Source: Candidatus Kaistella beijingensis (GTDB lineage Bacteria > Bacteroidota > Bacteroidia > Flavobacteriales > Weeksellaceae). Taken from it: 64,000 bases of DNA. Positions 53,010-62,228 of the stretch are shown in pieces. The first letter of the stretch is position 1. The number at the start of each line of letters is the position of its first letter. The translations under genes and the position numbers were made by a program. Under the pieces are notes generated by a model. It saw only the letters and a list, made by a program, of their open reading frames with translations, did no database searches and had not been told where the DNA came from. Location of the stretch: NCBI RefSeq assembly GCF_020084865.1, contig NZ_CP071953.1, forward strand, positions 1,674,001 through 1,738,000. Reading direction: 5' to 3'.

Positions 53010-54209
53010 ATGAAAAAAATTGTAAGTTTAGTACTAATAACCATCTTTTGCTATTCATTCGGTCAACAAAAAGGTCAACTTCGCAGAGTGGCGACGATTG
53101 GTTTCTTAAACGTTGAAAACTTGTGGGATACCATTGCGTCTGCAGATTATATCGACGGGACAAAAGACATTAGCAATCCTGCTTTTCACAGAAGCGTACC
53201 GATCGACTCACTAAAACATCTTGAAACCACCGAGGATTACAGAGGCGAATGGAATGACCAATTGCTGAAGGGTAAAAAAGTAATCCGCCACCAAATTCTT
53301 GCGGATGACTTTACCCCTAAAAGCGGCAAAAATTGGGACACCAAAAAATACCGACAAAAGCTGGACAACGAGGCGAAAGTAATTTCTGAAATGGGCGCGC
53401 AATATACCAAAACTGCTCCCGCTATCGTTGGTTTGATTGAGGTTGAAAACCGTCAAGTTGTCGAGGATTTGGTAAAACATCCAACTCTTGCGAAGTATGA
53501 TTATGGGATTATTCATTATAACTCATACGATGCACGAGGAATTGATGTAGCGGTTATTTATCAGAAAAGGAGATTCACTCCAACGAATTCTTTAAAAAAG
53601 GAAATTAAAATTTTTGATGAAGGTAAAAGAAGCTATACCCGCGATATTTTGGTAGTTACAGGTTTCCTTGATAATGAAAAAATCGCAGTATTTATGAATC
53701 ACTGGCCTTCAAGAAGTGGTGGGGAAGCGAGATCTTTACCAAGAAGAAATGCAGCCGCAGTAGTTTTGAAGCAACAGATGGACAGTGTGAGAGCTTTGGA
53801 TCCATCCACAAAACTTTTTGCGATGGGCGATTTCAACGATGATCCGGTGAGCGCAAGTTTGAAAAATTATCTGAAAGCGGCATGGACTCCTAAAGATGTA
53901 AACCAAGATACACCGTACTTGAATTTAATGTATCCGCTTTATAAAAAGGGCGTAGCTTCTTTGGCTTACCAGGATGCGCCAAACTTATTTGATCAGATTA
54001 TTGTTTCAGGAAACGTTATTTCCGATAAAGTAGGCAAAGATTATTCACTCTACAAGGCGGAAATTTTTGCACCGCCTTATTTAATCACAAAAGAAGGAAA
54101 TTTCAAAGGATATCCTTTCCGATCTTGGAATGGCGATAAATTTACTGCAGGTTATAGCGACCACTTCCCTGCCTTCGTCGTCATACAGCGCGAAGCAGAA
54201 CCAAAATAA
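53010..54209 (+). CDS. Secreted endonuclease/exonuclease/phosphatase-family protein
   Basis: A 399-residue exported protein. Signal peptide (about 1-18; CYSFG then QQ). The EEP fold shows NVENLWDT near the start, IVGLIEVENRQ with the metal-binding Glu, the His in FMNHWPSRSGG, GDFNDDP, and the catalytic end SDHFPA. The family includes DNase I-like nucleases and phosphatases. The divergent TonB receptor/DUF5689 pair supports extracellular nucleic-acid or phosphate use. Confidence 0.9.
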   Translation: MKKIVSLVLITIFCYSFGQQKGQLRRVATIGFLNVENLWDTIASADYIDGTKDISNPAFHRSVPIDSLKHLETTEDYRGEWNDQLLKGKKVIRHQILADDFTPKSGKNWDTKKYRQKLDNEAKVISEMGAQYTKTAPAIVGLIEVENRQVVEDLVKHPTLAKYDYGIIHYNSYDARGIDVAVIYQKRRFTPTNSLKKEIKIFDEGKRSYTRDILVVTGFLDNEKIAVFMNHWPSRSGGEARSLPRRNAAAVVLKQQMDSVRALDPSTKLFAMGDFNDDPVSASLKNYLKAAWTPKDVNQDTPYLNLMYPLYKKGVASLAYQDAPNLFDQIIVSGNVISDKVGKDYSLYKAEIFAPPYLITKEGNFKGYPFRSWNGDKFTAGYSDHFPAFVVIQREAEPK

Positions 54210-54217
54210 ACATTCAT

Positions 54218-54248
54218 AGCCGTTTCCCATTTGAAGCGGCTTTTTTTT
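54218..54248 (+). terminator. Rho-independent terminator after the endonuclease gene
   Basis: Stem agccgtttc / gaagcggct with one G-U pair and an 8-nt T-run. Confidence 0.85.
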
Positions 54249-54316
54249 GGCTTCTGATTTGATGTTTATCAAATGAAATTAAAATGTAAATTTGATTGTT
54301 TATTAAATAAAGAAAA

Positions 54317-54733
54317 ATGAAAAGAATTATTTTTATAATCAGTATTTTATTGCTGAGCATGAGTTGCTCTTCACCTAATAAAATATCTAATGACGACAAT
54401 AAAGTCACCATGAAGCCCGAAAAAAATGACGATGGGGAGTGGGATTTGGAAGTTTTGGATTCACAATGGAGTTATTTTCTTAATGCTGTAGCTAAACCAA
54501 TCAGCATGTATTCAGAAAATCAGCTTAGAAGCAGAAATGCCATGTTGGTATCCGAGTGGAATTCCTATTATTTTTCAGGGAGATACAGAAATATTATAGA
54601 ATCTTCAATTGAATACAACCCGCAGGAGAATTACGGATTGAATTTTGAGTACAAGCTTTATCAGGTTTTTGCCTACGTTCAATGGAAATACGGACTGAAA
54701 CTCAATGGCCTAAGCATGACAGAGGTTCGATAG
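54317..54733 (+). CDS. DUF6146-like lipoprotein
   Basis: A 138-residue exported lipoprotein with lipobox MSCSS (Cys 17). The mature part matches the DUF6146 pattern: D-L-E-V-L-D, EWNSYYFSGRYRNIIESSI, and YGLNFEYKLYQVFAYVQWKY. Function unknown. A strong terminator separates it from the convergent sod gene. Confidence 0.75.
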   Translation: MKRIIFIISILLLSMSCSSPNKISNDDNKVTMKPEKNDDGEWDLEVLDSQWSYFLNAVAKPISMYSENQLRSRNAMLVSEWNSYYFSGRYRNIIESSIEYNPQENYGLNFEYKLYQVFAYVQWKYGLKLNGLSMTEVR

Positions 54734-54742
54734 ATTCAAACA

Positions 54743-54775
54743 AAAAAAGGTTCAGAAATTTCTGAACCTTTTTGT
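54743..54775. terminator. Bidirectional rho-independent terminator
   Basis: 14-bp perfect stem aaaaaggttcagaa / ttctgaaccttttt between convergent genes. Confidence 0.92.
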
Positions 54776-54791
54776 ACAATTACTGTAAATC

Positions 54792-55388
54792 CTATTTATT
54801 GAATTTCTCTTCAACAACATCCCAGTTAATCACCTCAAAGAATGCGGAAACATAATCTGGTCTTCTGTTTTGATAATGCAGGTAATAAGCATGTTCCCAA
54901 ACATCAAGTCCCAAAAGTGGTGTTCCTTGACAATCAGAAACAGGCATTAACGGATTGTCCTGATTTGGCGTAGAGCAAACAGAAACTGAACCGTCTTCTT
55001 TTTTGCACAACCAAGCCCAACCTGAACCGAATCTTGTTTTAGCTGCTTCAGAAAAATCTGTCTTAAATTTTTCAAATCCGCCGTAAGCTTCGATTGCTGC
55101 TTTTACATTTCCGACAGGTTCTTTGCTTCCACCTGGAGTTAAAATTTCCCACCAAAGTGTGTGATTGTAGTGTCCTCCTCCATTATTTCTAACAGCAGGT
55201 TTGTCGGTTCCTGTTTTGCAGATTTCTTCGATGGTTTTACGTTCTAAATCTGTTCCAGCAATTGCTTTGTTTAAATTATCAACGTACGCTTGATGGTGTT
55301 TTGTGTAGTGGATTTCCATCGTTTTTGCGTCGATTGTTGGTTCTAATGCGTCATAAGCATACCCCATTTTCGGTAATTCGAATGCCAT
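54792..55388 (-). CDS. Superoxide dismutase (Fe/Mn type)
   Basis: A 198-residue enzyme disproportionating superoxide. Metal ligands: His in [15 protein letters not shown], His in [10 protein letters not shown], and Asp and His in [11 protein letters not shown]. The outer-sphere Gln may be in DCQGTPLLG, which would favour manganese or cambialistic use, but sequence alone is not decisive. A clear -7 element (55416) and a possible -33 TTTG give it its own promoter. Confidence 0.95.
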   Translation of the reverse strand: MAFELPKMGYAYDALEPTIDAKTMEIHYTKHHQAYVDNLNKAIAGTDLERKTIEEICKTGTDKPAVRNNGGGHYNHTLWWEILTPGGSKEPVGNVKAAIEAYGGFEKFKTDFSEAAKTRFGSGWAWLCKKEDGSVSVCSTPNQDNPLMPVSDCQGTPLLGLDVWEHAYYLHYQNRRPDYVSAFFEVINWDVVEEKFNK

Positions 55389-55415
55389 AATTTTTTCTGT
55401 TTAAATGTTATGATT

Positions 55416-55447
55416 CAAATTTAATCATTATTTAGACCAATTCCAAA
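55416..55447 (-). promoter_or_regulatory. sod promoter (-33 TTTG and -7 TAAATTTG)
   Basis: On minus, TTTG at 55444-55447 and TAAATTTG at 55416-55423, with spacing of about 20, fit the Bacteroidota consensus. The rest of the 311-bp gap (55389-55699) holds only a weak hairpin near 55600 and no supported gene. Confidence 0.6.
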
Positions 55448-55699
55448 ATAGCAGCATCACTTTAATAAATCTTTAACATTGATGAAAACGAAAGACAGAT
55501 TTGCAGCGTTTACCAACGTTTCAGTTCTTCGCAACCCTTTTTTTGTTAATAATTTCTAACAACATGCCGCGACTTTTTCACTACCTTTCCTAAAAAACAA
55601 AAACCGCCCAAATTCTTGAACGGTCTTAATTTAATTTAGCGTTCTATTTCTTTGAGAAGTTTTACCAACTTGACTCTTGGCTCGATTTCTTGCGCTTTT

Positions 55700-57517
55700 T
55701 TATCTGTTCATCGACATCAAGAACTCCTCATTATTCAAAGTTCCTTTGATGCTTTTGTTCACAAATTCCATTGCTTCAACAGGATTCATGTCGGCAAGAT
55801 ATTTTCTTAGAATCCACATTCTTTGTTGGGTAACGTCATCAAGCAACAAATCGTCTCTTCTCGTACTTGAAGCCACCAAATCAATTGCAGGATAAATTCG
55901 TTTGTTAGCAATTTTTCGGTCGAGTTGAAGTTCCATGTTACCGGTTCCTTTAAATTCCTCGAAAATCACTTCGTCCATTTTTGAGCCGGTATCGATTAAT
56001 GCAGTTGCAATGATGGTCAAAGAACCGCCGCCTTCAATATTTCTCGCTGCTCCGAAGAATCTCTTTGGTTTGTGAAGGGCATTTGCATCAACACCACCCG
56101 AAAGAATTTTCCCTGAAGCCGGAGTTACCGTATTGTATGCTCTCGCCAAACGTGTAATGGAATCCAACAAAATCACCACATCATGACCACATTCCACCAT
56201 TCTTTGCGCTTTTGAAAGAACGAGATTCGCTACTTTCACATGCTTTTCTGCAGGTTCGTCAAAAGTTGAGGCAATGACTTCCGCATTTACACTTCTTTCC
56301 ATATCGGTCACTTCTTCCGGTCTTTCGTCGATGAGCAAAATCATCATGTATGCTTCCGGATGGTTGGCTGAAATGGAGTTTGCGATATCTTTCAACAGCA
56401 TGGTTTTACCGGTTTTCGGTTGCGCCACAATCATTGCTCTTTGTCCTTTGCCGATTGGCGTGAACAAATCCACGATTCTTGTGGAAAGTGTTGAGTTTTT
56501 TCCTGTTAAATTAAATTTTTCATCAGGAAAAAGAGGCGTCAAAAACTCAAAAGCAACACGATCTTTGATGAATTCCAGATCTCTTCCATTAACTTCTGTC
56601 GGCTTTAATAAGGAGAAATATTTCTCGCCTTCTTTTGGCAAACGAACAATTCCTTTTACGGTATCTCCCGTTTTCAAACCATAATTTCTAATCTGATTGG
56701 TTGAAACATACACATCATCGGGAGAGGAAATGTAGGAGAAATCCGATGAACGCAGGAATCCGTAATTATCCGGTAAAATTTCAAGAACACCTTCAATTGT
56801 TACCAAACCATCAAAATTGAATTCCTTTTTAGAGTTTTCTTCTTGGTTTTCAGCGTTCTGATTTTTGTTTTGATTAGGATTTTGGTTCTTGTTCTGATTT
56901 TTATTTTGGTTTTGCTGTTTGTTGTGGTTTTGGTTCTGATTAGGATTTCCGTTTTGGTTGGAATTTCCGTTTCCGTTCTGATGACGGTTTTGGTTTTGGT
57001 TTTCAGAATTCGGTTGACTTCTTGGCTGTTCCTGTATCGGTGCTTTCTCGGCAACAGCTTCTATTACGGCATCTTCAACAGGAGCTTCCTCTTTTGGAAC
57101 TGAAATTCGCTGTCTTTTTTTCTTCTGCTGATTTCTGTTGTTTTCAGTTGAAGTAGATGTTTTTTCCTGCAATGAATTTTCTGCAACTGTTTCCTGTATT
57201 GATTCTACTGGGGTTTCAGCATTTTCAAATGGTATTTCAGCGGAAACTTCTGTAGGTTTCTCGGTTTTCTTTTTGGTTGCGGGTTTCTTTGCCGCAGGTT
57301 TTTTGGCTGCAGGAGTTGTTGTTTCTTCTGTATTCATAGGGGTTTCGGTGGCGTTGTAATAATCTTTTGCTACTTTCGTATTCGAAGCCTGAAAGTCAAG
57401 GATGGCAAAGATTTTATCATTATCGGTGCTGTTTTTAGCAAGTTTAACGCCTAAATCTTTCGTGATTTTAGTCAAGTCCGCATCGGATTTCGACCTTAAC
57501 GTTTCGATGTTGAACAT
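55700..57517 (-). CDS. rho: Transcription termination factor Rho with Asn/Gln-rich insert
   Basis: A 605-residue hexameric RNA helicase, much longer than E. coli Rho (419). The N-terminal Rho_N helix ([18 protein letters not shown]) is followed by an Ala/Lys/Pro-rich stretch, then a low-complexity Asn/Gln/Lys region (about residues 155-230), the cold-shock RNA-binding domain (about 235-310), and the ATPase with Walker [13 protein letters not shown] and [13 protein letters not shown], and the C-terminal KRIYPAIDL. Disordered N-terminal inserts of this kind are known in Bacteroidota Rho. A leader of about 80 nt precedes the start. Confidence 0.96.
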   Translation of the reverse strand: MFNIETLRSKSDADLTKITKDLGVKLAKNSTDNDKIFAILDFQASNTKVAKDYYNATETPMNTEETTTPAAKKPAAKKPATKKKTEKPTEVSAEIPFENAETPVESIQETVAENSLQEKTSTSTENNRNQQKKKRQRISVPKEEAPVEDAVIEAVAEKAPIQEQPRSQPNSENQNQNRHQNGNGNSNQNGNPNQNQNHNKQQNQNKNQNKNQNPNQNKNQNAENQEENSKKEFNFDGLVTIEGVLEILPDNYGFLRSSDFSYISSPDDVYVSTNQIRNYGLKTGDTVKGIVRLPKEGEKYFSLLKPTEVNGRDLEFIKDRVAFEFLTPLFPDEKFNLTGKNSTLSTRIVDLFTPIGKGQRAMIVAQPKTGKTMLLKDIANSISANHPEAYMMILLIDERPEEVTDMERSVNAEVIASTFDEPAEKHVKVANLVLSKAQRMVECGHDVVILLDSITRLARAYNTVTPASGKILSGGVDANALHKPKRFFGAARNIEGGGSLTIIATALIDTGSKMDEVIFEEFKGTGNMELQLDRKIANKRIYPAIDLVASSTRRDDLLLDDVTQQRMWILRKYLADMNPVEAMEFVNKSIKGTLNNEEFLMSMNR

Positions 57518-57573
57518 AAATGTTACGTAAAAATTGTATTATATAAGTGTGTGTAAGTAAGAAAGTTAAGTCG

Positions 57574-57590
57574 GGCGACTTTTCTTATTT
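57574..57590 (-). promoter_or_regulatory. Hairpin in the rho leader
   Basis: Self-complementary aagtcg / cgactt sequence in the leader between the -7 element at 57606 and the rho start. The loop is very short, so structure is uncertain. Confidence 0.35.
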
Positions 57591-57605
57591 AGAGCAATAA
57601 TAGTG

Positions 57606-57613
57606 CAAATCTA
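57606..57613 (-). promoter_or_regulatory. -7 promoter element of rho
   Basis: Minus-strand TAGATTTG followed by CAC, 88 nt upstream of the rho ATG, leaving a long leader. Confidence 0.6.
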
Positions 57614-57646
57614 CACTAAAAATTTAATTATGCAAAAAAATATTGC

Positions 57647-57654
57647 TATTTTTG
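57647..57654 (+). promoter_or_regulatory. -7 promoter element of the DUF4293 gene
   Basis: TATTTTTG followed by CAAC, 19 nt before the ATG at 57674; back to back with the rho promoter. Confidence 0.6.
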
Positions 57655-57673
57655 CAACACACTTTCAGATAAG

Positions 57674-58063
57674 ATGCTACAAAGAATACAGACTGTATGG
57701 ATATTTTTGGCGATTTTGGGAGCCGTTTTTCTGTTCGTTACCGGGCAGGATTTTTCGCTTTTCGGGCCAACTCCATTCATTTCAATTGCTTGTGTTGCTT
57801 TGGTTTTATTTGGATTCATCAGCATTCTAAGTTACAAGGATAGAAAAAGACAGATTACGCTGAACAATATCAGCATTTTCATAAACGCTTTGTTGCTCGG
57901 TTTATTGGCGTATTGGCTACTCACTTTATCCGGAGGAATTGATTTTCCTGAGAAGGGTATTGAGCCTGTTTTTCCGTTTTTATCAATAATATGTTTGCTC
58001 ATTGCAAATGTTTATATCCGGAAAGACGAACGGCTCGTAAAATCTGTGGACCGGCTCCGCTAA
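57674..58063 (+). CDS. DUF4293 membrane protein
   Basis: A 129-residue polytopic protein with four helices (about residues 6-22, 33-50, 66-84, 97-113) and short loops. The start MLQRIQTVWIFLAILGAV fits DUF4293, a Bacteroidota-specific family of unknown function that is commonly beside rho. A terminator follows at 58089. Confidence 0.85.
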   Translation: MLQRIQTVWIFLAILGAVFLFVTGQDFSLFGPTPFISIACVALVLFGFISILSYKDRKRQITLNNISIFINALLLGLLAYWLLTLSGGIDFPEKGIEPVFPFLSIICLLIANVYIRKDERLVKSVDRLR

Positions 58064-58088
58064 ACTTACAACGATTTTTTTTGAGTGA

Positions 58089-58118
58089 AACAGTTCCTTT
58101 TTGGAGCTGTTTTTTTTC
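58089..58118 (+). terminator. Rho-independent terminator
   Basis: Stem aacagttcc / ggagctgtt with a T-run. Confidence 0.85.
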
Positions 58119-58154
58119 ATTTATAAAAAGCTATATCTTTATCGAAAATTATCA

Positions 58155-59081
58155 ATGAAAAAACTTCTTCCTTTCTTCATCTTATTTCTTTTCAATTTAA
58201 ATTACGCTCAAGAAGTTTCGCAAGAACGTGTTACAAAAGTTCTTTCAACACTTGCTTCCGATGAAATGAAGGGCAGAGAAATCGGCACTCCCGAAAATGA
58301 TTCCGCCGCAGTTTATATTGCCAAACTTTTTAAGGAAAACAATCTCGATTTCTGTACCGGTGATTCTTATCTCGTTCCTTTTGAATACAAGGGAAAAGTC
58401 GCCTACAATGTTTGTGGAATTAAGAAAGGAAAATCGGATAAAACTTTAGCATTTACCGCACATTTCGACCACATCGGTTTTACCAATAAAAAAGGTGACA
58501 ACGTGTACAACGGCGCAGATGACAATGCAAGTGGCGTGACAACGGTTGTTGGAATTGCTGATTATTTCAAAGAAAAAAAACCCAATTTTTCAATGATGTT
58601 CATCGCTTTTAATGGAGAGGAAAAAGGAATGAAAGGTTCCAAAGCAATTGCTGAAAATCCCGCTTTGCACTCGGAATATCAAAATATCAATGCATTATTA
58701 AATTTTGAAATGGTGGCGACGGTTTCCCAATTTGGTCCGAATGCGCTTTTCATGACGGGTGACGAATTTTCTAATCTTGATGAACTTTTCAATACCAATG
58801 CAGAAAATAGATTAAAAATTTTTCCTGATCCTTACAAAGGCCAACAACTTTTTTACCGTTCAGATAACGTGATGTTTGTTCGAAAGAAAATAATTGCACA
58901 TTCTTTTTCCACCGTGAATATGAATACAGCGACCCATTATCACCAGTTGAATGACGAATTAAGCGTGGTTGATTTTGGAAATGTTACTCAAATCATCAAC
59001 AATTTAAGTAAAACTATTGAGAAATTGAAGCCTGAAAACTTTGCTCCGAAATATAGTGAGAATGTAAATTTTAATAAGTAA
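58155..59081 (+). CDS. Secreted M28-family metallopeptidase
   Basis: A 308-residue exported zinc aminopeptidase. Signal peptide (cut near YAQ, about residue 19). Zinc ligands: His and Asp in TAHFDHIGF, the bridging Asp in NGADDNASG, and Glu residues in AFNGEEKGMKGS. The last His is in TATHYHQLND. ATG 58155 is preferred over 58101 since it gives a clean signal peptide and clears the terminator at 58089. Confidence 0.92.
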   Translation: MKKLLPFFILFLFNLNYAQEVSQERVTKVLSTLASDEMKGREIGTPENDSAAVYIAKLFKENNLDFCTGDSYLVPFEYKGKVAYNVCGIKKGKSDKTLAFTAHFDHIGFTNKKGDNVYNGADDNASGVTTVVGIADYFKEKKPNFSMMFIAFNGEEKGMKGSKAIAENPALHSEYQNINALLNFEMVATVSQFGPNALFMTGDEFSNLDELFNTNAENRLKIFPDPYKGQQLFYRSDNVMFVRKKIIAHSFSTVNMNTATHYHQLNDELSVVDFGNVTQIINNLSKTIEKLKPENFAPKYSENVNFNK

Positions 59082-59101
59082 AACATCTGCTTGAAATTCC
59101 G

Positions 59102-59109
59102 TAATTTTG
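59102..59109 (+). promoter_or_regulatory. -7 promoter element upstream of the ABC exporter
   Basis: TAATTTTG followed by CGAA, about 106 nt before the ABC start, leaving room for the small frame at 59126. Confidence 0.5.
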
Positions 59110-59125
59110 CGAATTAATTCATTTA

Positions 59126-59194
59126 ATGAAACATCCACAGATCAATATTTCAAAGTTTAGTAAATCGAAATTTATTGGATGTTCCATCTGACAA
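59126..59194 (+). CDS. Possible 22-residue leader peptide
   Basis: MKHPQINISKFSKSKFIGCS is an ATG-started frame 16 nt after a -7 element and 21 nt before the ABC gene. It could be a leader peptide or chance. Confidence 0.25.
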
Positions 59195-59215
59195 AAAAAC
59201 AATAGAAATCAGCAG

Positions 59216-61054
59216 ATGAAGCCACTTCACCGAATCCTTTCTTTCGCAAAACCGCACCAAAAATACCTTTTCGGAAGCATCTTTTTTAATCTGCTCTATT
59301 CATTACTGCAGATTTTTTCCATCGTCACGATGCTTCCAATTCTGCGAATTCTCTTTAAACTCGACAAAGAAGTCGATACTTCGGTAGTTCCTGTTTACAG
59401 CGGAAAATTTGCGGATTATTTCGGTTACCTGAAAGATATGGCGTATTACAAAATTCAGATGAACATCAATGAATACGGCGCTATTCAAGTTTTGGCGGTA
59501 CTTTGTGGAATTACGGGAGTTGCCTTTTTGTTACGAAATTTGTTCAGATATTTAGGTTCCTATTTGCTCGTGAATTATCGTGTCGGAATTACCAAAGATT
59601 TGCGAACTGCGATGTATGACAAATTTTTGAAATTGCCCGTTTCGTTTTTTACAGAACAAAGAAAAGGCGATATGATGTCGCGAATTTCCAACGACATTGG
59701 TGCGGTTGAAGGCGGAATTATGGGAAGTTTGGTCGATTTGCTGAACTCGCCGTTTATGATTATTTCGTCATTAATTACCTTATTTATTTTATCACCGACT
59801 TTAACACTTTTCTCACTTTTGGTATTTCCGATCATGGGTTGGCTGATTTCCTGGGTGGGAAAAAGTTTAAAAAAACACGCAACTTCCGCACAGGAAGAAT
59901 TGGGAAACCTTTTCTCTTTGGTGGATGAAACTTTGAAATCCTCTAAAGTCATCAAGATTTTTAATGCCGATAAAATCCTCAAAAACCGCTTCAACAAAAC
60001 AACCGACAATTGGCAAAAATACGCGATTGGAATGAGCAGAAGACGAGAACTCGCTTCACCAATGAGCGAATTTTTGGGTTCTGTTACCATGTTGATTATC
60101 ACTTGGTTTGCAGGGGTTCAAATCATTAACGGCGTGAATAAGGATCCTGTAACTTTCTTGGCTTTCATAGGAGTTTTCTTCCAAATTTTGGATCCTGCGA
60201 AAAAATTATCCAATGCGTTTTCCGCCATTCAAGGCGGAATGGCGAGTTTGGACAGAGTTTCAGAAGTTTTAGATTATGATTTAAAAATTGATGAAGCAGA
60301 AAATCCAGTTCCGATTTCTACTTTAAAAGATAAAATTGAATTTAAAAACATTGGCTTCTTTTACGATAAAGATAATGTGATTCTGAAGAACTTCAACCTT
60401 ACGATTCCGAAAGGAAAAACGATTGCTTTGGTTGGGCAATCAGGTTCGGGTAAAACAACGATCGCCAATTTGCTTGCACGATTTTACGACGTTTCCGAAG
60501 GCGAAATTTTAGTTGACGGCGTAAATATCAAAGATTTAAGCGTAAAAGATTACCGTCATCTTTTGGGTATGGTAACGCAGGAATCGGTTTTATTTAATGA
60601 TTCTGTTTTCAACAATATTTTGATGGGAAAACCCAATGCAACCGAAGCTGAAGTGATATCCGCCGCGAAAATTGCAAACGCACATCAATTTATTGAAAAT
60701 CTGCCCGACAAATATTTTACCAACATCGGCGACGACGGAAACAAGCTTTCGGGTGGACAAAAACAAAGGGTTTCCATTGCAAGAGCCGTTTTGAAGAACC
60801 CGCCAATTATGATCTTGGATGAAGCAACTTCCGCATTAGACACAGAATCAGAGAGATTTGTTCAGGACGCGTTAGAAAAAATGATGGAAAACCGCACTTC
60901 TTTGGTCATCGCTCACCGACTTTCAACTATTCAAAAAGCAGACTGGATTGTGGTTATGGAACGCGGCGAAATCGTGGAACAGGGAACTCACCACGAACTC
61001 TTCGATAAAAACGGGGTATACCGGAAATTGGTAGAATTGCAAAACTTCGGTTAA
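59216..61054 (+). CDS. ABC exporter, MsbA-like (permease-ATPase fusion)
   Basis: A 612-residue half-transporter. Six membrane helices (residues 15-320) are followed by the nucleotide-binding domain with Walker A GQSGSGKTT, the Q-loop VTQESVLFND, the signature LSGGQKQR and Walker B IMILDEATSALD, then HRLSTI. MsbA flips lipid A or related lipids, and similar proteins export other compounds. It is a stand-alone gene, so the substrate is inferred from overall similarity only. Confidence 0.9.
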   Translation: MKPLHRILSFAKPHQKYLFGSIFFNLLYSLLQIFSIVTMLPILRILFKLDKEVDTSVVPVYSGKFADYFGYLKDMAYYKIQMNINEYGAIQVLAVLCGITGVAFLLRNLFRYLGSYLLVNYRVGITKDLRTAMYDKFLKLPVSFFTEQRKGDMMSRISNDIGAVEGGIMGSLVDLLNSPFMIISSLITLFILSPTLTLFSLLVFPIMGWLISWVGKSLKKHATSAQEELGNLFSLVDETLKSSKVIKIFNADKILKNRFNKTTDNWQKYAIGMSRRRELASPMSEFLGSVTMLIITWFAGVQIINGVNKDPVTFLAFIGVFFQILDPAKKLSNAFSAIQGGMASLDRVSEVLDYDLKIDEAENPVPISTLKDKIEFKNIGFFYDKDNVILKNFNLTIPKGKTIALVGQSGSGKTTIANLLARFYDVSEGEILVDGVNIKDLSVKDYRHLLGMVTQESVLFNDSVFNNILMGKPNATEAEVISAAKIANAHQFIENLPDKYFTNIGDDGNKLSGGQKQRVSIARAVLKNPPIMILDEATSALDTESERFVQDALEKMMENRTSLVIAHRLSTIQKADWIVVMERGEIVEQGTHHELFDKNGVYRKLVELQNFG

Positions 61055-61097
61055 GGCTGTAAAATTTCGAGAAGCGGTTCGCTAAATATCCTTCTGT

Positions 61098-61871
61098 TTA
61101 AATAATTCCCAATCCAAGAAAGACAGAAAACACAATCAACGCCACCGCAACAAAACTTTGAAGTGCAGAAATGGTCATTTTCTTCAACATTTTATTTCCA
61201 AGAAAAGCTCCTGCAAAAGCAGAAAGCGTCGCAATCAAAACCAGATTCCAATTTAACGTTTCGTGATTTTTCACAATATTTTCTGCATAAACGGCAAGTC
61301 GCGTCACATCAATCAAACAGGCAATCGCAATTCCTGTCGCAATAAAACTTTCTTTCGATAAGCCTGAACGAATTAGAAAAGCCGACCTCAATGCTCCTTG
61401 ATGTCCTGAAAGTCCGCCAAAAAATCCGCTGATGAATCCACCGATTGGCAAATATTTTTTGTTGAATTCTAAATTTTTAAGTTTCGGAATTAAGTCGAAA
61501 AGTGCAAAAAATATCAGCAAAGCCGCAATGATAATTTTAATTAAAGTCATTTGGAAGGTCTTTCCCAAAAGTTGATATTCGTGAAACGGTTTCAAGTCTG
61601 AAAGATAATTCAGGACAAAAGCTCCGACAAAAGCTGAGATTATTGCAGGAATTCCGAATTGCCACAGGATGGATTTATCAATGCTTTTTCCAACAAGAAA
61701 AAATTTGAAAACGTTGTTGAGGAAATGCACAATCGCCGTTAAAGCCACCGCAATTTCGACAGGAAAGAAAATCGCAAAAACAGGAAGAAGAATCGTTCCT
61801 AATCCGAATCCCGAAAAGAAAGTGAGTCCCGATGCAAGAAACGCCGTGATTATGATGATAATTTCCTGCAT
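61098..61871 (-). CDS. TSUP-family (TauE/SafE) transporter
   Basis: A 257-residue inner-membrane protein with seven to eight helices. The paired-repeat feature of TSUP is visible: SGLTFFSGFGLGTILLPVFA in the first half and GGFISGFFGGLSGHQGALRS in the second. Family members export sulfite, sulfoacetate or organosulfonates. The substrate is unknown here. It follows a small membrane protein by 12 bases on the same strand. Confidence 0.88.
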   Translation of the reverse strand: MQEIIIIITAFLASGLTFFSGFGLGTILLPVFAIFFPVEIAVALTAIVHFLNNVFKFFLVGKSIDKSILWQFGIPAIISAFVGAFVLNYLSDLKPFHEYQLLGKTFQMTLIKIIIAALLIFFALFDLIPKLKNLEFNKKYLPIGGFISGFFGGLSGHQGALRSAFLIRSGLSKESFIATGIAIACLIDVTRLAVYAENIVKNHETLNWNLVLIATLSAFAGAFLGNKMLKKMTISALQSFVAVALIVFSVFLGLGII

Positions 61872-61883
61872 GACTTTAGGAAG

Positions 61884-62213
61884 TTATTGGCGAGTCTGTC
61901 TCGGTCTGCTAAAAATCGAAAGGATTACTCCCGCAAAAAGACCAATCGTTTTGATGTAGGAATATTGCGAATCGGTCGGAAGAAATGCACCGATAATGCA
62001 AAGTCCCGCCGCAACATACATTGGATAAAGGAAATTTTTGTTGGTCAAAGTCGGTGCCTGCAGAAAGAAACTCGCTCCAATTAAAATGTAGAAAATTTTG
62101 TTGTAAAGCAGGTTGTTCAACTCAGGTGAAAGCAGGTTGAAAAATCCTACGGCAAGACAAATCAGTGCGCCGATTGAAAGAATTCCCTGTATGGTTGTGG
62201 TATTGGTGTTCAT
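61884..62213 (-). CDS. Small four-helix membrane protein
   Basis: A 109-residue integral membrane protein with four hydrophobic stretches (about residues 10-25, 35-52, 59-77, 83-100). ATG 62213 is chosen; the longer start at 62267 would read through the REP-like hairpins. I do not recognise the family. It lies 12 bases upstream of the TSUP transporter on the same strand and may be co-transcribed with it. Confidence 0.55.
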   Translation of the reverse strand: MNTNTTTIQGILSIGALICLAVGFFNLLSPELNNLLYNKIFYILIGASFFLQAPTLTNKNFLYPMYVAAGLCIIGAFLPTDSQYSYIKTIGLFAGVILSIFSRPRQTRQ

Positions 62214-62228
62214 GAATTTAAAAAATAA

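Noticed and set aside
55630..55696. 22-codon minus-strand frame ending KLVKLLKEIER just after rho
   Set aside because: Looks protein-like, but it has no start codon and immediately follows a stop in the same frame; could be a remnant but is not supportable.
56843..57103. 86-residue hydrophobic frame opposite rho
   Set aside because: Antisense of the Asn/Gln-rich coding stretch, which yields Val/Leu-rich translation by composition.
59575..60102. 175-residue minus-strand frame
   Set aside because: Opposite the ABC exporter, with no domain signature.
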